Below, piece after piece: positions 13,201-25,269 of a stretch of 64,000 bases of DNA. A program made the position numbers and the translations under genes. The DNA comes from Tyto alba. Lineage: Eukaryota > Chordata > Aves > Strigiformes > Tytonidae. How positions within the stretch are numbered: position 1 is the first letter of the stretch; each line of letters begins with the position of its first letter. The stretch is taken from contig NW_024881295.1 in NCBI RefSeq assembly GCF_018691265.1, forward strand, positions 19,081,904 to 19,145,903, given 5' to 3'. The notes under the pieces are model-generated. The model searched no databases. It worked only from the letters and a program-made list of their open reading frames with translations, and was not told the origin of the DNA.

Positions 13201-13289
13201 GAAGCTTCGAGAAGCTTCTCACAGGGGCTGCCCCTATAGCCCCCTCCCCTGCTACCAAAAAACCCCACCACTCACCCAAACCTAGGACA
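13201..13289 (-). mobile_element. ERVL-type LTR fragment, first 89 bp of the LTR in sense orientation
   Basis: These 89 bp align almost end to end with the terminal 90 bp of the solo LTR at 30883-30972. Shared blocks include GCTTCTCACAGGGG, CCCCTATAGCCCCCTCCC and GCTACCAAAAAACCCCACCA. By eye roughly 79 of 89 positions agree. It ends in CCTAGGACA, matching the CCAGGACA terminus, so in the LTR's own sense (minus strand) it is the first 89 bp. The rest, including promoter and polyadenylation region, is missing. Sequence outside this piece does not continue the similarity. The base context on both sides starts GTGA (13199 and 13290), too weak to call a target duplication. Confidence 0.8.
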
Positions 13290-13413
13290 GTGATGATAAT
13301 CCCATCATAACTTTAACTCTTGCAGATTCAAAATACTTACGCTTTTATATTATACAGACAAATGCCATGTATACAAATATGATACTTTGGAAACTTTACA
13401 CATTTACAGACAT

Positions 13414-13440
13414 CTGTGGACTTCAATGGGGTCACATTTC
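13414..13440. repeat. Possible relic of an ancient amniote repeat
   Basis: CTGTGGACTTCAATGGGGTC matches the 'ATTGACTTCAATGGG' core common to several old amniote repeats. No longer alignment can be traced by eye. Confidence 0.3.
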
Positions 13441-14907
13441 CTTTCCTGTTGAAATGCACTAACACAAAATAATCCTTAAAGGTATTACTTAAAGTGTCTC
13501 ACTGCAGCAGGAAGCCCTAAGGGAGAAAATCTAATATCTAACAAATGGTAAGTGAAATGTCATATTATTTTGTGGACATTTAAAAAAAAAAAATATATTT
13601 TTTTACATTCCAGTAAACTTTGAGGTACATAAACCATTTAAGAGAAACCAGTAAACAAGCACCAGATGCAAAATAATCTAAATTGTTTCAAATGTTTTGG
13701 CTGGATTGTGGAGAGCCTGTTCTGTGTGGCAGTACACAACACCTCAAAATGGAAGCTGTGGGATAGAGACAAGGGTGGAGCCATCAGAGGGCAAAAACTG
13801 GAGAACAGGAAGATGCTTATGAGTTATGTTTAGAAAGGACCCAGCTAATACATAAATAAAGACCTAAGTCCACTGCTGCACTAATGAAAGCAACGCGATT
13901 GTTCCCAGAGCTGCTTGGACATCCTCAGCTCTGAGCATGAACGAAAGAGGAGCACCACAGCTTGCCTCTGTCTCGCTCTGACATGGTTAGCCCATTTTTA
14001 TGGAAATCTGTGCTGTGGGTTTGAGCCAAAATACCTCTTTTGTAAAAGCCTGTGAGTTGCTGTGGACCTCACAGATACTTCCCTGCGTTCCCTACAGAAT
14101 AAGGAATGGATGGCTCTTGTCCCTAGAGCACTCAGATTTCCCCAAGAATGAAGAACTCCACCTTAGGAGCATTCCCAAGGAGCAATCTCATAAAAACTCT
14201 GTCTGAGATCCTTTCTCTTCTTTTCAGCATGTGTTATCTCTGTATCAGGGATATGGAGAAAGTAATTCAAAGAGGTTAAGTGCCCTGGCAGAGACTGTAA
14301 GGCAGATCGGTGCTGGAACGCAGATGATCACACACATATTCCTGTAAGCTGTTTCAGCTGAAGTCACTATCTCACAGGTCTTTTAAAGATTTAATAATGT
14401 TTTTCAGAAGCCATCTAAATATTGAAAGTGAAAGAGATGCTGCTGCTGCATATTTTATGAGATATTTTTCAACTATGGTGATAAAATTTTAAATGCTATT
14501 TCATCTTTTTTTTTCCTAGAACCACTGACACAGTAATTGTTTTACAGCAATCTTAGACTCAGGATCCATTTAATAATGTGGGGAAGAGAATATAACATAT
14601 GAGAGAAGTAGCAACTGAATACTGTTTGTTTCTCATTGGAAATTTCCCTGGAGGGCCATATGTAGAAGAAGGGTTTTAACCCTTTATATTTTTGCATGTT
14701 AACTCCAGTCAGAAATTTAACAGTATATGCTTAAAACATATATATTAGAAAGTAATATCTGAGCACACACTAAGACCTGTTATTTTTACTGTTCCATTGT
14801 TTCCTTTTCAGTCTTTAAAGACTGGATCAAACTGAAATATTTTAGCCAAATGCCCCTGCCTTCCTCAGTTGAAACTAATGGTGAGAGATACATCAAAATA
14901 GCAGTTC

Positions 14908-14925
14908 TTTTTTTTTTTTTTTTTT
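14908..14925 (+). repeat. Poly-T run, 18 bases
   Basis: An uninterrupted T run immediately followed by CAGGGG, so it has the form of a polypyrimidine tract and acceptor. No open, recognisable exon follows. Confidence 0.9.
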
Positions 14926-16237
14926 CAGGGGAAAACTCAATGGGCAGAGTTTTGCAGAATACAAATACCTCTGATTAAGTCATCTCTTTCCCTAACTCCA
15001 TTTAATATCATCAACTATTCCTGCTCTCTTCTTCTTACCTCTCTTCAGTTTCATTCTGCAAAATAACCTGCAACACTTCCTTAATAGTAAAGACTGAGCA
15101 AACCCTTTCCACACCCCTCTGTTCTTACCTAAACTCAAATTTGTTATATCTATAGCAAGCTAAGAATTTGAATGAGATTGTTTTATAGTCTTACATTTGC
15201 TATTAACAGGCCTGTGCCATATATTATCCCTTAATTTGTTTTCTACCATTTTCCATAACATTAGGAGAGACCCTAAAATGAGTTAAGAAGTCAGGGGACC
15301 AATCAACAGTGCTTCTGAAATGGACAGATTTATTGCAAACAGCAGTGGGGTCTGCTTGAAATAGAAATACTTAAGGGCCCAATTTATACCGCAAAACCAA
15401 ACAACTTCCATTGTATTTTTTAACAGATCATTAGGAAAATTGAGATGTTATTGCTTTAAAAAGGAAAGAGAATGACTGCTACTGAAACAGAAATCATTAT
15501 GTCTTGGTTTCAACTGAAATAAATTATGTTATTAACAGATTCATGGGCTGACTGCATTCATCAGTCAGATGAATTGACAACATGAGCTTCTTCTATAATG
15601 TATAGGTGGTTTGGAAAATCTGAATGGCAGGTTAAAATTAACCATGGAAAAAACTACATGGTTATTTAGAGATCTGAGACAAATTTTCTTAGTAACTGTG
15701 TAAAGAGCAATACAGTGAAGCCAGCTAACATAGGAAACTCTTATTTATGTTTCCACGTTGATTTGATTTTTTAAACACAGAAATGTGTTAATAACTGTAT
15801 AGATCATCTAAATTAGTTTAATTGCAACCTAATTAGTTTCAAAATGATAATAAAACCAAAATAAAAGCACTCTCCCCATACTTCCCATTTTATTTAATGG
15901 AATCATATTTTGCATACTGATTAACCTGATAAAATTATTAGTCTTACTTTTGAACTAAATGTGTTCACTTGCAGAGGTGCTTGTGAAGCAGAGGCTTAAG
16001 CACACACAGGTTCTGACCTTGTATCCTATTTTATTACAATAACTGTAACTGACATTTCAGCTTTTCTGTGTATACTATATAGCTAACCATGAGTAAAATT
16101 AAATCCCTGTATTGTCACCAAATCTGTCTCTCAAAAGCAAAATACACATGGAATGATTAAAATAAAACCAAAATCTAACATAAATTGGGAGTTATCAAAG
16201 GAACATAAACTTGCTGTTTAGAAGTACAAACCTATTT

Positions 16238-16375
16238 CTGATTAACAATGTTTTCGTTATTGGTGAGCTGTGCTTACACAGCATCAAGGCCTTTTCTGCT
16301 CCTCACACTGTCCTGGCAGCGAGTAGGCACAAGAACTGAGTGGCCCTTAGCTGTCTACCAGGGTTAAACCAGGAT
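16238..16375 (+). mobile_element. Collapsed ERVL-type LTR fragment
   Basis: Two pieces of an avian ERVL-type LTR are joined here. The left piece (to about 16340) has the order that I recall from the upstream part of this LTR type: AATGTTTTCGTTATTGGTG, GCTTACACAGCATCAAGGCC, TTTTCTGCTCCTCACACTG, CAGCGAG and GCACAAGAA. The right piece (about 16341-16375), CCCTTAGCTG...GGGTTAAACCAGGATG, matches the LTR 3' terminus. It can be compared inside this window with the reverse complements of 29906-29940 and 49764-49800. The segment that should hold the TATA box and polyadenylation signal is absent. The left-hand similarity is from memory of the family; the right-hand similarity can be seen within the window. 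Confidence 0.6.
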
Positions 16376-18180
16376 GGAGAGGACTGATTTAACTGCATGG
16401 AAATACAGAGGATGTTCTAAAGGTTTTGAAGCTGATGGCAAAATCTAAGAGCAGTAAAAGGGTTAAGGGGCTCATTATAGTCAATTTGATATAGTGTCAG
16501 TGAAAAGTAATGGAACGGTGTCATAACAAATTTAAGCTAAAGTAGTATAATTAAGGTCAATCAATATGAATTTATGAACAACTGATCTCATGTGGCTGAA
16601 TTAATTTTGTATCTTTGATGATGACTTATTTCATAAAAATAATTGTGTCTGTGTCCTATACGTGGGCTCCTGCAGGGTTTAACCTGGTTAGATCAAGGAA
16701 CATGAATAATAAAAAATCAGTATATCACATATCAGCTGGTTGCCCAAGTCAGAGATATCAAACTGAAATTGTAAATGGAGAATTTTCTCCTGTGGACACA
16801 GTGAGTCCTTGGAATGATAAGCTTTTGAGGAAATCTGAAAACACTGTTGCTTTATTTTTTGACAATTAAAAATTCCAGGGGGTCTTTTAAAGATAAAGCA
16901 GGCAAACATCCAATACAAAGCAATTTCAGCCACTTCATAATCAAACAAGTCCATTCAAACAACATAGTCACACATAAAACCACATTCTGGAAACAGAATG
17001 GGGATTTGTGCTCTAATAACGATTTCTAAAAACAGACTTCTTGGCTCTGTCCCATTCTTTATCTGGCAGTAAGAGAAAGCATTTTGGGATCTCAGATTCT
17101 TATTTCAGCTTAAATAGAAATAAAATACATGTGGGTGGGTGTGAAGAACCCATAATGTGTAAGCTGCTTACTAGGAATACACTGATTTATGAGGAAGGAA
17201 ATACTTTAGTAGCTGTGATTTATTTCCCATTTTAGATACTTATATGCCTGGTGCAGAAGTTAACTGGATGTACGCATTAAACACCTTTGATTCAAAAGGG
17301 CAGCAGCCTAGTGCTGTGTACCTAGTATTTACGGACCCAGTGACTGCAAACACAAATTGTGTATCTCTGCTGAATCTAGATGTAATATGTTTAACATTTT
17401 TCTAACTCGCTTGCTCACTCAGATTCAATTAATGCAAGGGACCCTATTCAGAATATACCGGAACCCTCTGGATTTGTGGTTGCAGGAACTTGTTCACCTG
17501 GAGCAAAATAGAGGGATGTTTACTATGGGGCAACATCCAAGATAAAGCAGTGGGAGTTCTGGGCATATTAAGGTGCTTAAGATGACTAGGTTTCTGAATC
17601 TGAAATTAGTAGGTTTCTGCCCAACTCTGACATCTGTGGGTGCCTGTATTTCTGTTTATGTCCTTCCTGATATAAGAGCTTCCTTGGCCACAGTGGTCAT
17701 GGTGGGAATCTTAGTGTCTACCATATGAACTGTCCCCCTAGACTGACTTTATGATTGCTGGAAAGAAACAGATGCTTGCACTCATTCTCAGGTACATGTC
17801 TAAAATGAGACACCTGAGACACTGTTTATACATTCTTGTTTCTCTCTGCTGACTATAAGGGACATCAATAAAAATGAAGATATAAGCCTTGTAGATGGCT
17901 GAAGTCAGCAAGATGAAAGGTACACTGGTAGGTGATTTCCAAGCAAAGCACAGCCAGCTTCCAGATACACCGGAGAGCCACACTCAAAACCCCTGATGGC
18001 CCAGGCTGCCTGATGTGTTAAAATATTGGGCTTCTTACAGAAAATGTTTGTAGCTGCTTAGGAAAAAGCAACAGGAAGAAAAGAAAACCAATGACATCTA
18101 TGACAATTAAGAGGAGGACACGCTACCCTGAAAGAGATTATAGTGTGCTCAGTTTTAAACAGATGAATAATTAGATTCCT

Positions 18181-18199
18181 CTTCAGTAATGTACTGAAG
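18181..18199. repeat. Perfect inverted repeat, 8-bp stem and 3-nt loop
   Basis: CTTCAGTA (18181-18188), ATG, TACTGAAG (18192-18199). It lies 23 bp before the 14-bp palindrome at 18222. Confidence 0.7.
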
Positions 18200-18221
18200 C
18201 ACACATTTAGCAGTAACATCA

Positions 18222-18235
18222 GCATTGGCCAATGC
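18222..18235. repeat. Perfect 14-bp palindrome with divergent CCAAT motifs
   Basis: GCATTGGCCAATGC equals its own reverse complement and presents ATTGG/CCAAT on both strands, the core recognised by NF-Y. It could equally be chance; there is no promoter context such as a CpG island or TATA box. Confidence 0.6.
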
Positions 18236-18768
18236 ACTGTAAGACAATTTGCATGAAGTACCTTAAGTACTTTGCTAAATCATGGCCACAGGGCAAGAGA
18301 CAATTCCCACTTTACATACTGTGCTGCTAATAGCTTTTCTGGTCTCTGTAATGGAGTTCTAAGGGCACAAAAGACAATTAAATTAAAAAAAAATAATAAC
18401 AAAGCACTTAGTGCTGCAGTATTGTGTCTTCCCATGATGGAATTCCTGTAAAAGAGCAGCTAATCAGTTTATCTACTTCCAGGAAAAAAGATCTTTTCAG
18501 AACAAAAACAAAACCCAAGCCCACAAAAAGCCCAGATGACAAGTTTGTCTAGTCACTATGTAGAACTACATGAGTAGTTTACAGCTGGACAAAATAAGGC
18601 ACTGTCACACTCACTTTTTAAATGGTAGTATAGTTGTAGAAGAGATGTTATTTAAAGGCAAGTAAAGCATAAGGAGCTAGTTAAATAGATGAGACTCTTT
18701 TGTCTCTTGCCCCATTACCACTAGGTTAACCATTCATCATAAGGTGAAGAAGATATATTGACCTTGCC

Positions 18769-18803
18769 GAAGCCCATGGGCAGATTGCCATTGATTGCAA
18801 CAG
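18769..18803. repeat. Possible relic of an ancient amniote repeat
   Basis: GAAGCCCATGGGCAGATTGC followed by CATTGATTGCAACAG resembles the tail region of old amniote repeats that contain CCCATGG...GATTGCCATTGACTTCA. Diverged and short. Confidence 0.3.
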
Positions 18804-19988
18804 TACGACAGCATAAAGTTGTATCTCATAAATATTTCTGAGCAAAAAATGACAAGAAGATTAATGACAGACTATATCAGAGACTGAGTAGATTTCTATC
18901 CTACTTACTCCACTCAAAGACTATTTTCTGTAATGTAAATGTTATTTGTTAGAAAAGGACGATAGCTTTTAACTACTGCAGAGACATATTACTATGTCGA
19001 TTTTATTATAAAGCTGTTATTTTTGACCCTCTTAATATTACCATTGGTATTACCATTTAAGGGGTACCATAAACATAAATCTGTAAGTAAGGTCATAAAA
19101 GTTGTGCCTGAGCTAAATTGAGTGTTCTCTCAGTGTAAGAAAATGCAGTGAACACTATTAAAACCAGGCAATGACAATGCAAATAAAACAGAAACACTGC
19201 TCTATACACGATACACCCCAACAACCATGTGTATAATGATTTAAAACAAGCCTGACTATGTCTAATAAAGTGTAAAGGTGGATGTGTTCTTCCTGGTTCT
19301 TGCCTTAAATATCTAGTTTTAAATTACTTTCAGTGCTGGATCAATTTTTTTCCAACGACACTGTAAAGCTAGGCAGCAGCCTCAGTACCTCCAGCAGCTC
19401 ATCCTCCCGGGCAGCCAGGTCAGCTGTCGGTCAGTGAAGCTTTTCTTATCTTGCCTTTTCCTGCAGTCCCCTGTGCCTAGTCCTGCTACAGATATTGAGC
19501 AAAACTTTGGCCTCGTGCCACTATCAGGGAAAGGAAAATACACATAGTAAGCCAGTGAGAGGTTAAATAACAGCCAAAGCAAAATCCAGTTTCAGGCATT
19601 TATTTTTCAAGGCTTTTCATTAGGGCTTATTTTTGTGTTTACCATCCAGAAAATAAATACATCTTTGGAATGACCAAACAATCATTTCCCTGATGTAACC
19701 AGCCCAGCTGGGAGAGGGTGTGCATTTGTTTTTCACTTCTCTTTGATCCATCTTGCTCTTCCCTTTAGAAGCCCACCTTAAATAGTCAAGAAACATGAAT
19801 GGCTTGTTAGCCCTGTTATGACTGTTCCTCTCATCTGTCACTGGTGCTAATACAGTATGACAGTGTCCTCTTAAAGTTTAACTAGACTATGTATGGATAG
19901 TTTCATTATCAATGAGGAATATATTATTATGAGTGATTATATTATTGCATCATGTGTGTACTATCTAACGTATGTTTTCCAGTAAAGC

Positions 19989-20000
19989 TTTTTTTTTTTT
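19989..20000 (+). repeat. Poly-T run, 12 bases
   Basis: An uninterrupted T run after AGTAAAGC, without a recognisable associated element. Confidence 0.85.
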
Positions 20001-21007
20001 GGCATTACTATCAATTGCCTTCATGGCAAATGCATCTTCGTTGTTATGTTATAGTTGTGCAGGCACCACGGGGCATGAAATAGGTTTCTGAGGTGTTTGG
20101 GAACTCCCTGGAGGAACTGTTCTTTCTGTAGTCATTTTATGTCACATCTTAAAATTGTTCAAACTAGAAGTCTCAATGCTCCGTGTCTCAGTGTGAAGCT
20201 GACTCATCCCCTTTTACAGTAGTCTAACAGTCTTTCCAGCCTTAAAGAACCTTCTTTTTGTACAGAAGAACTAAACGATACTCAGTCCCATTCCTTGAAC
20301 AAACATTTGTTTTATAAAGCTTATCTGGAGGTTAGATGTTGTTTTGAGGTAGTTTCTAGAAGCTGTTTAGGGGCTGCAGTGCTAGAAATAGTCTGGATTA
20401 AGTTGGATTAATGGGCTGAGTGCAGGTGAGACATTCAAAGTCACAGTATAGCAAAAATCATCATCAGAATTTTGGTTGTGTGTAGAGTAATATGTCTGTA
20501 CAAGTAATCTGGCTTTCAAATCTTATAGATTTAATCTTAAATTCTAGTTTGTATTAAAAATGTCAGCTGAATTTTACTGGTATGCTGGAAACATTTAATC
20601 TTACTCTTTTATCACTGAGAACACATTGCAGGTGATTTAGAGCTTAGTTAGCTTCCAGGAATTGCTTTATGTGGCTGAAAATTATTGGCCGTATTCAGTC
20701 AGCCTCTAAATCTAGTGTTTCTGACAGGCTGGATCTTGAAAGCTCCTAATTCAATGCCTTTCACCCTGTGAATTGCTTTGTCCACCTACATAGGTGCAAT
20801 TTAGGCCTTTAAAATATTCGCCTTTCTTCTTTCAAACCAGAAAGAGAAAAAGAAAAACGTGGTCTCTATAAATAGCACTTTCTTGTAATCTGTGCATCCA
20901 CCATGAATAATTGTGTCCATGTAGTGGTACAAAGGATGCACTTGTAGATCTTCAAAAGAAGTTTCTCCAAGAGGACTGAGAGGGCTAAGACAGATGAAAG
21001 CAGGAGG

Positions 21008-21030
21008 AAAAAAAAAAAAAAAAAAAAAAA
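21008..21030 (+). repeat. Poly-A run, 23 bases
   Basis: The only long A run on this strand. The upstream sequence (GATGAAAGCAGGAGG) shows no AATAAA within 30 bp and no recognisable gene body, so a processed retrocopy is not supported. Confidence 0.9.
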
Positions 21031-22759
21031 GGCTTTCTGCTCTAGTTCTACAGAGATTACCAAGAAAAGATGATAATAGTTTCTCAGAATCTGGTATGGG
21101 ATGAAATGAGTTTCTGCTAATACAAGTCTCCTGAAGCAAAGTTTCTAGAGAATCGTGGCCCATCACAGCTGATCACTAATATAGAGCTGGTTTGGCAGTC
21201 ACTGCTCAGTGGAGTTTGTGTGTGTGAAGGGGACAGAGGCAGCATCAGCTCTATCGAGTGGCTTGTAGTGTGGTGTGGCTCACAGAGACATTGTCCACTC
21301 CTGGAAACAGAAGCAGAACTTCACAGTGTTACCAAGATACCTGAAAATGAAAATATTTTATTTATGTTAGAAAGCATGGTTTAGATGGGATATCCGTTTC
21401 CCAGATCATTTGGATAGCACTGTGTAAAGTAAGCTCAGTTGCAAGCAAAATCTCTTAACAGTATGGAAAATCACATGGGCAGCACTTTACTCCTAATTTT
21501 ATAAGATTTTTCAGATGAGCTTGTATTATTAATAACGGGACGCTTTTTGTTTGTTTGTGGTTTTTTTTAGTAGTTTGTTTTTGTTGTTGTTGGGTTTTTT
21601 TTAAGAAAATTTCTCCTTGCATAGATAAATCTGGGAAAAAAAAAAAACAAGGAAGCAGGCTGCTAGATGTCAGATAAGGAGAAGCAGAGGGTGACTGAGT
21701 CATCTTCCAGAGTTTGTCCTTACACAACCTCCAAAATGCTTCCAGTTTTTTCAGGAAAGGACCATGAAGATGTGACTGCTCGGAAAGAGGGAAGTATTAT
21801 AAATCCCAAGCAAAATATTTTGTAACTTCTATGAAAAATGAAAAAAGGATATTTTCATTAAAAAATGGCTTTGTTCACTTATGATCCAGTTGTAAAATTA
21901 GATATACACTGGCAAATCTTCACTCAAGGGAAGAAAGTCACCAGCTTCATTATGTGACCTGGTTTAATTGCCAAGAGAAACCAGGTGGAACTGGAGCTAT
22001 GTAACTTCTTTGGGCTTTCTCCTTTCCCAGCCAGCTTGGCTGTGCTGCAGGGACAGTAAATTATTGGAAAACAATCTAGGTGAGCTTGTGCTAGAAGGAA
22101 CACTTCTGGCTAATCTCTTTTGGACTATGGAGAATGATAGAAAAGGCAGGATTTTGACTCAAGAACAGAGCAGATCACTGCAAAAATACCCTTTAGCAGG
22201 TACTTGGAAAGAAATAAGGGGTTTATGGTGGGTGTTCCTTGTTTCTGCTTCTTTCTAGTGGCCAGATTACAGAACCTCATTTTCTGTTAATTACATTCAG
22301 CATAAGTGTCTAACTGAAGACCTGGTACTGTAACAAATCTGAGAAATTGAGAAGAATGCACATTTCTTCCTTTTATATCTAGTGAGAGAAGAAGCAAAAA
22401 AAGTGAAGACAAAAATGTAGAAGATGTGGGGGAACGTAAGACAAGTTTTAAATAAAAGTAGATTCTGATCTTCCAATCGATGAAGGGAGAAGAATTTGAT
22501 TCAATGGGTATATTGGTGTGAGCCACTTTATTATACCAGCATGGCTCAAACCAAAATGAATTGATCCAGAACTGAAGGCTTCCAAAGTTAAATATCACTT
22601 TCATAGGGATTTTACTTTGTTCAGTAAGCAGAAGTAATTGCGAGTTTACGGCCTAGGAGCCATGTTCGTTGCCAAATCACTGTGGCTAGGGCTTGCATGT
22701 GAAATACATTTTTCATAGTCACTCCACCAGCAGCAAACTCCTTCCACTTTGAATTCCCC

Positions 22760-22779
22760 TGTTTGACACTGGTCAAACA
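22760..22779. repeat. Perfect inverted repeat, 8-bp stem and 4-nt loop
   Basis: TGTTTGAC (22760-22767), ACTG, GTCAAACA (22772-22779). No associated element recognised. Confidence 0.7.
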
Positions 22780-23598
22780 AAGTGTAATTCACAAGTCAAC
22801 ACATACAGTACAAAGGGATCTAATTAATGAGGAGATGGCAAAAGGAACTACCAGGATTGTAGATGCTTAAACAAGTAACTTTTTGTGTACACTTAATGCT
22901 GAGATGTGTAACAAAGGATTTTTAATATCTGCTTCTTGCTAAGTATGAGCAATTTCAACCACAGTATGTCAGGGGCCCACTCTCTTCACTGTGAATTACA
23001 GAATGCAATATAACATGCTATTCCCTCTTGCTGCCTGCTTGCAATTAACTTTAATTATTTAGGATCACTGAAGAAATACATTTCATGTGAATCATGGCTG
23101 TTCATTTGTTAAACTGCAGTGGGATATAGTAGCCCAAATGAAGACCCCTTTTTCTCTGGACAGGCCAGGAAAGCATAGATTTAAAATTCATTGAGGTTGG
23201 AGGTACATTGTCCATTGATTCCAGCGTGTGCTGAATTAAAATAAAACTGTGGAAGTTAGGCACCCAATTTGGGAACTTTTGCAAATCTCATTTGGCATCT
23301 GCCTGCATCTTTAAATGTCAGGTACTGTTGTAAATGTGATTGCCAGTGAACTGGCCAAAATAACATGGGTAAAACGTAGGGTACCGAGTCTCAGTTCCTT
23401 TGTATTCAGGCTAGTCTTCTCCTTTAATACATGCAGATTTGCAGCACATATGTACTGATATAGCCAGAAATTTAAGATATTAAAAAAAAAATCCTGCTTT
23501 AATCAGTCCTTGCTGTAGTTGGACAGGAGGTATGTTAGAATTTTTTGGTGATTAAAGTGTCATGATATCATGTAATTTTTCAGGCATGGAAGGTTTGC

Positions 23599-23612
23599 AT
23601 TGCCTTGGCAAC
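23599..23612. promoter_or_regulatory. X-box-like motif (possible RFX site)
   Basis: ATTGCCTTGGCAAC is a near-perfect inverted repeat that differs from the consensus RFX X-box arms (GTTGCC and GGCAAC) at one base. RFX factors bind such sites in ciliary and other genes. With no promoter or gene identified nearby, its function is pure inference. Confidence 0.2.
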
Positions 23613-23621
23613 AGGTAGCTC

Positions 23622-23648
23622 TCAATTGGTTTCAGTGGAGTAAATGAC
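23622..23648. repeat. Possible relic of an ancient amniote repeat
   Basis: TCAATTGGTTTCAGTGGAGT followed by AAATGAC resembles the ATTGACTTCAGTGGAGT core of old amniote interspersed repeats. No flanking alignment is traceable by eye. Confidence 0.3.
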
Positions 23649-24635
23649 TTCTTAATTTTCAGTTGGGTTGCTGCTGACAGTATGATTTAAAATCTTCTTC
23701 ATGACTACACAGCTGAATGTGAAAGTAGATGATGTCACTTAAAATAAGTCTGCAAAAGGACACCCATATAAGCCTTGGATTAAATAATTTGAGATAATTC
23801 TCCCTTTGGTTGTGATCGGTACAATATGAAATCTGTCACTGTGGTGAGAAGGAAAGAGATGCTGCCGAATATTCTGCAGAAATGCTTTATGTGCTATATC
23901 CAGCATGCAAGTTTGTTTGGGACTATATTAGGAGGGATCTTGCTCATGTTTTCTTTTTTAATTTCAACAGCAAAACAAAATGCTATACTTGCTAGATCTG
24001 CATAACTCTGCGAGAGACAAGAAACAGCCAGTAGCTAACATACAAGAAAACAACAAATGTGAGGCTGTCTAGCTTGCCCCTAGCAGGCTTTGCACTGTCC
24101 AACTGATCCTGAGCATCCAGGCAACGAACATACCTAGGAGCCTTTGGTAATAGATAAGGGAACAAACAAGCTGTGTGCTCAGCTCCCGAGGTTAATGAAC
24201 AGATATAGTGGCTGTTCTGCTGTGAGCAGGAGATGTTTGCTCTGTGTGCAGGTGTGCGGCTGTGGAAGTTGAGGTTATAAACCAGCTGTTGTAAACCGAC
24301 CTTGGCTAGCTAATTTAGTTAAATTAGTTTCCCTACTGCCACGCTCTTGCCAGTGGAGTGCTGTATGTCAATCCCCTTGAGCCCCTTTCTACCTGAAATG
24401 ATCTGCCATGAGGAAATGTGTGCAGCCCTTCATGGTAAGACGTTGTGGGTAACCAGGAGGGGTAGGAAAGCAGTGGGCATACAAATCGTGCGTGGGAATG
24501 CAATACTCCACAATGTCTGTTCTGGGAGGGTGGTGGCCCCAAAACTAGTAATGCTTAGAGGAAAGCAACAACGGTGAAGATTGCCTACAATGACCATTTG
24601 CAGGATGAAACAGTGACCAGGGGACTCCTGAGGCG

Positions 24636-24650
24636 TTTTTTTTTTTTTTT
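24636..24650 (+). repeat. Poly-T run, 15 bases
   Basis: An uninterrupted T run between GAGGCG and GAGAAAAAG, inside the possible transcript region. Confidence 0.9.
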
Positions 24651-25074
24651 GAGAAAAAGAGGCAGGTTGAATTGTAACAGAAGCATGACAATTTGTAACA
24701 AAAGGAACAGACCTCGATGTGAGAAGTGGTACCAAATCACCAGTCAACTCGAAACCGTGTTTGGCACAAGAAGTCTCCCCAGCAGCACCATGACTTCCTT
24801 CTGCGCCTGATGGAGCATCCTCACCGTTGGATGCTGTGAGTAGCCTGTCCCCATCGTATTGGGTGCAGCAGGCAGGGACTCACACCTGGAGTATGCATAT
24901 GTGACCTTGTGGGGTGACTTCTTGCTGGAGTGAGGACGGGTGGGTTGTAGGGAGCAGCCTGGGCAGGTGTAGTGCTGGAGCACCCAAACTCACAGAAAAG
25001 CACATGGGTGCCCATAACCGCACGTCCTGTGAGGGAGGCTGGGGGACTCCACGAGTGTTTAACTGTGTGGATAT

Positions 25075-25093
25075 GGGGGGAGGGGGGAATGGG
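25075..25093 (+). other. G-quadruplex-capable G-rich motif
   Basis: GGGGGGAGGGGGGAATGGG contains at least four runs of three or more G separated by very short loops, which satisfies the usual G3+N1-7 pattern. It lies about 170 bp upstream of the AATAAA signals. Confidence 0.6.
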
Positions 25094-25259
25094 ATTTTAT
25101 CATTTTCTGAGATTAACTCTAGGAAGTTGTTTAGAAAATGTAAGGAGTTTACTGACACTATCAAAGTGTCCAGTATTCTAGTTTATCTGTTGTACTGCTG
25201 ATATTAATATACGTATATGAATGTATAGATTACTCACTGCTGGTTATTTTTATGTTGTC

Positions 25260-25269
25260 AATAAATAAA
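25260..25269 (+). promoter_or_regulatory. Overlapping double AATAAA polyadenylation signal
   Basis: AATAAATAAA gives two overlapping AATAAA hexamers, at 25260-25265 and 25264-25269. They are preceded by T-rich sequence (TATTTTTATGTTGTC) and followed within 40 bp by GTGAGTGG and a T6 run. This is the best transcript-end signal on the plus strand outside transposons. Confidence 0.4.

Larger units (their letters stand above)
13290..16237. other. Non-coding AT-rich stretch
   Basis: No gene recognised. Contains an ATTGACTTCAATGG-like core at 13414-13440, an A12 run (13582-13593) and a T18 run (14908-14925). The 15.7-15.9 kb part is very AT-rich with TAATTAG-type motifs, a common composition for intergenic DNA and not diagnostic of an enhancer. 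Confidence 0.6.
16376..24200. other. Non-coding AT-rich stretch
   Basis: No gene recognised. It holds the inverted repeats at 18181-18235 and 22760-22779, a T12 run (19989-20000), the A23 run at 21008-21030, an A12 run (21636-21647), short GTT/TTTG-rich sequence near 21540-21600, ancient-repeat-like cores at 18769 and 23622, and an X-box-like motif at 23599. Short open frames are scattered and unrelated to known proteins. Confidence 0.6.

Noticed and set aside
20990..21063. Poly-A run as the tail of a processed retrocopy
   Set aside because: No AATAAA within 30 bp upstream, no recognisable gene body, and no flanking duplication.
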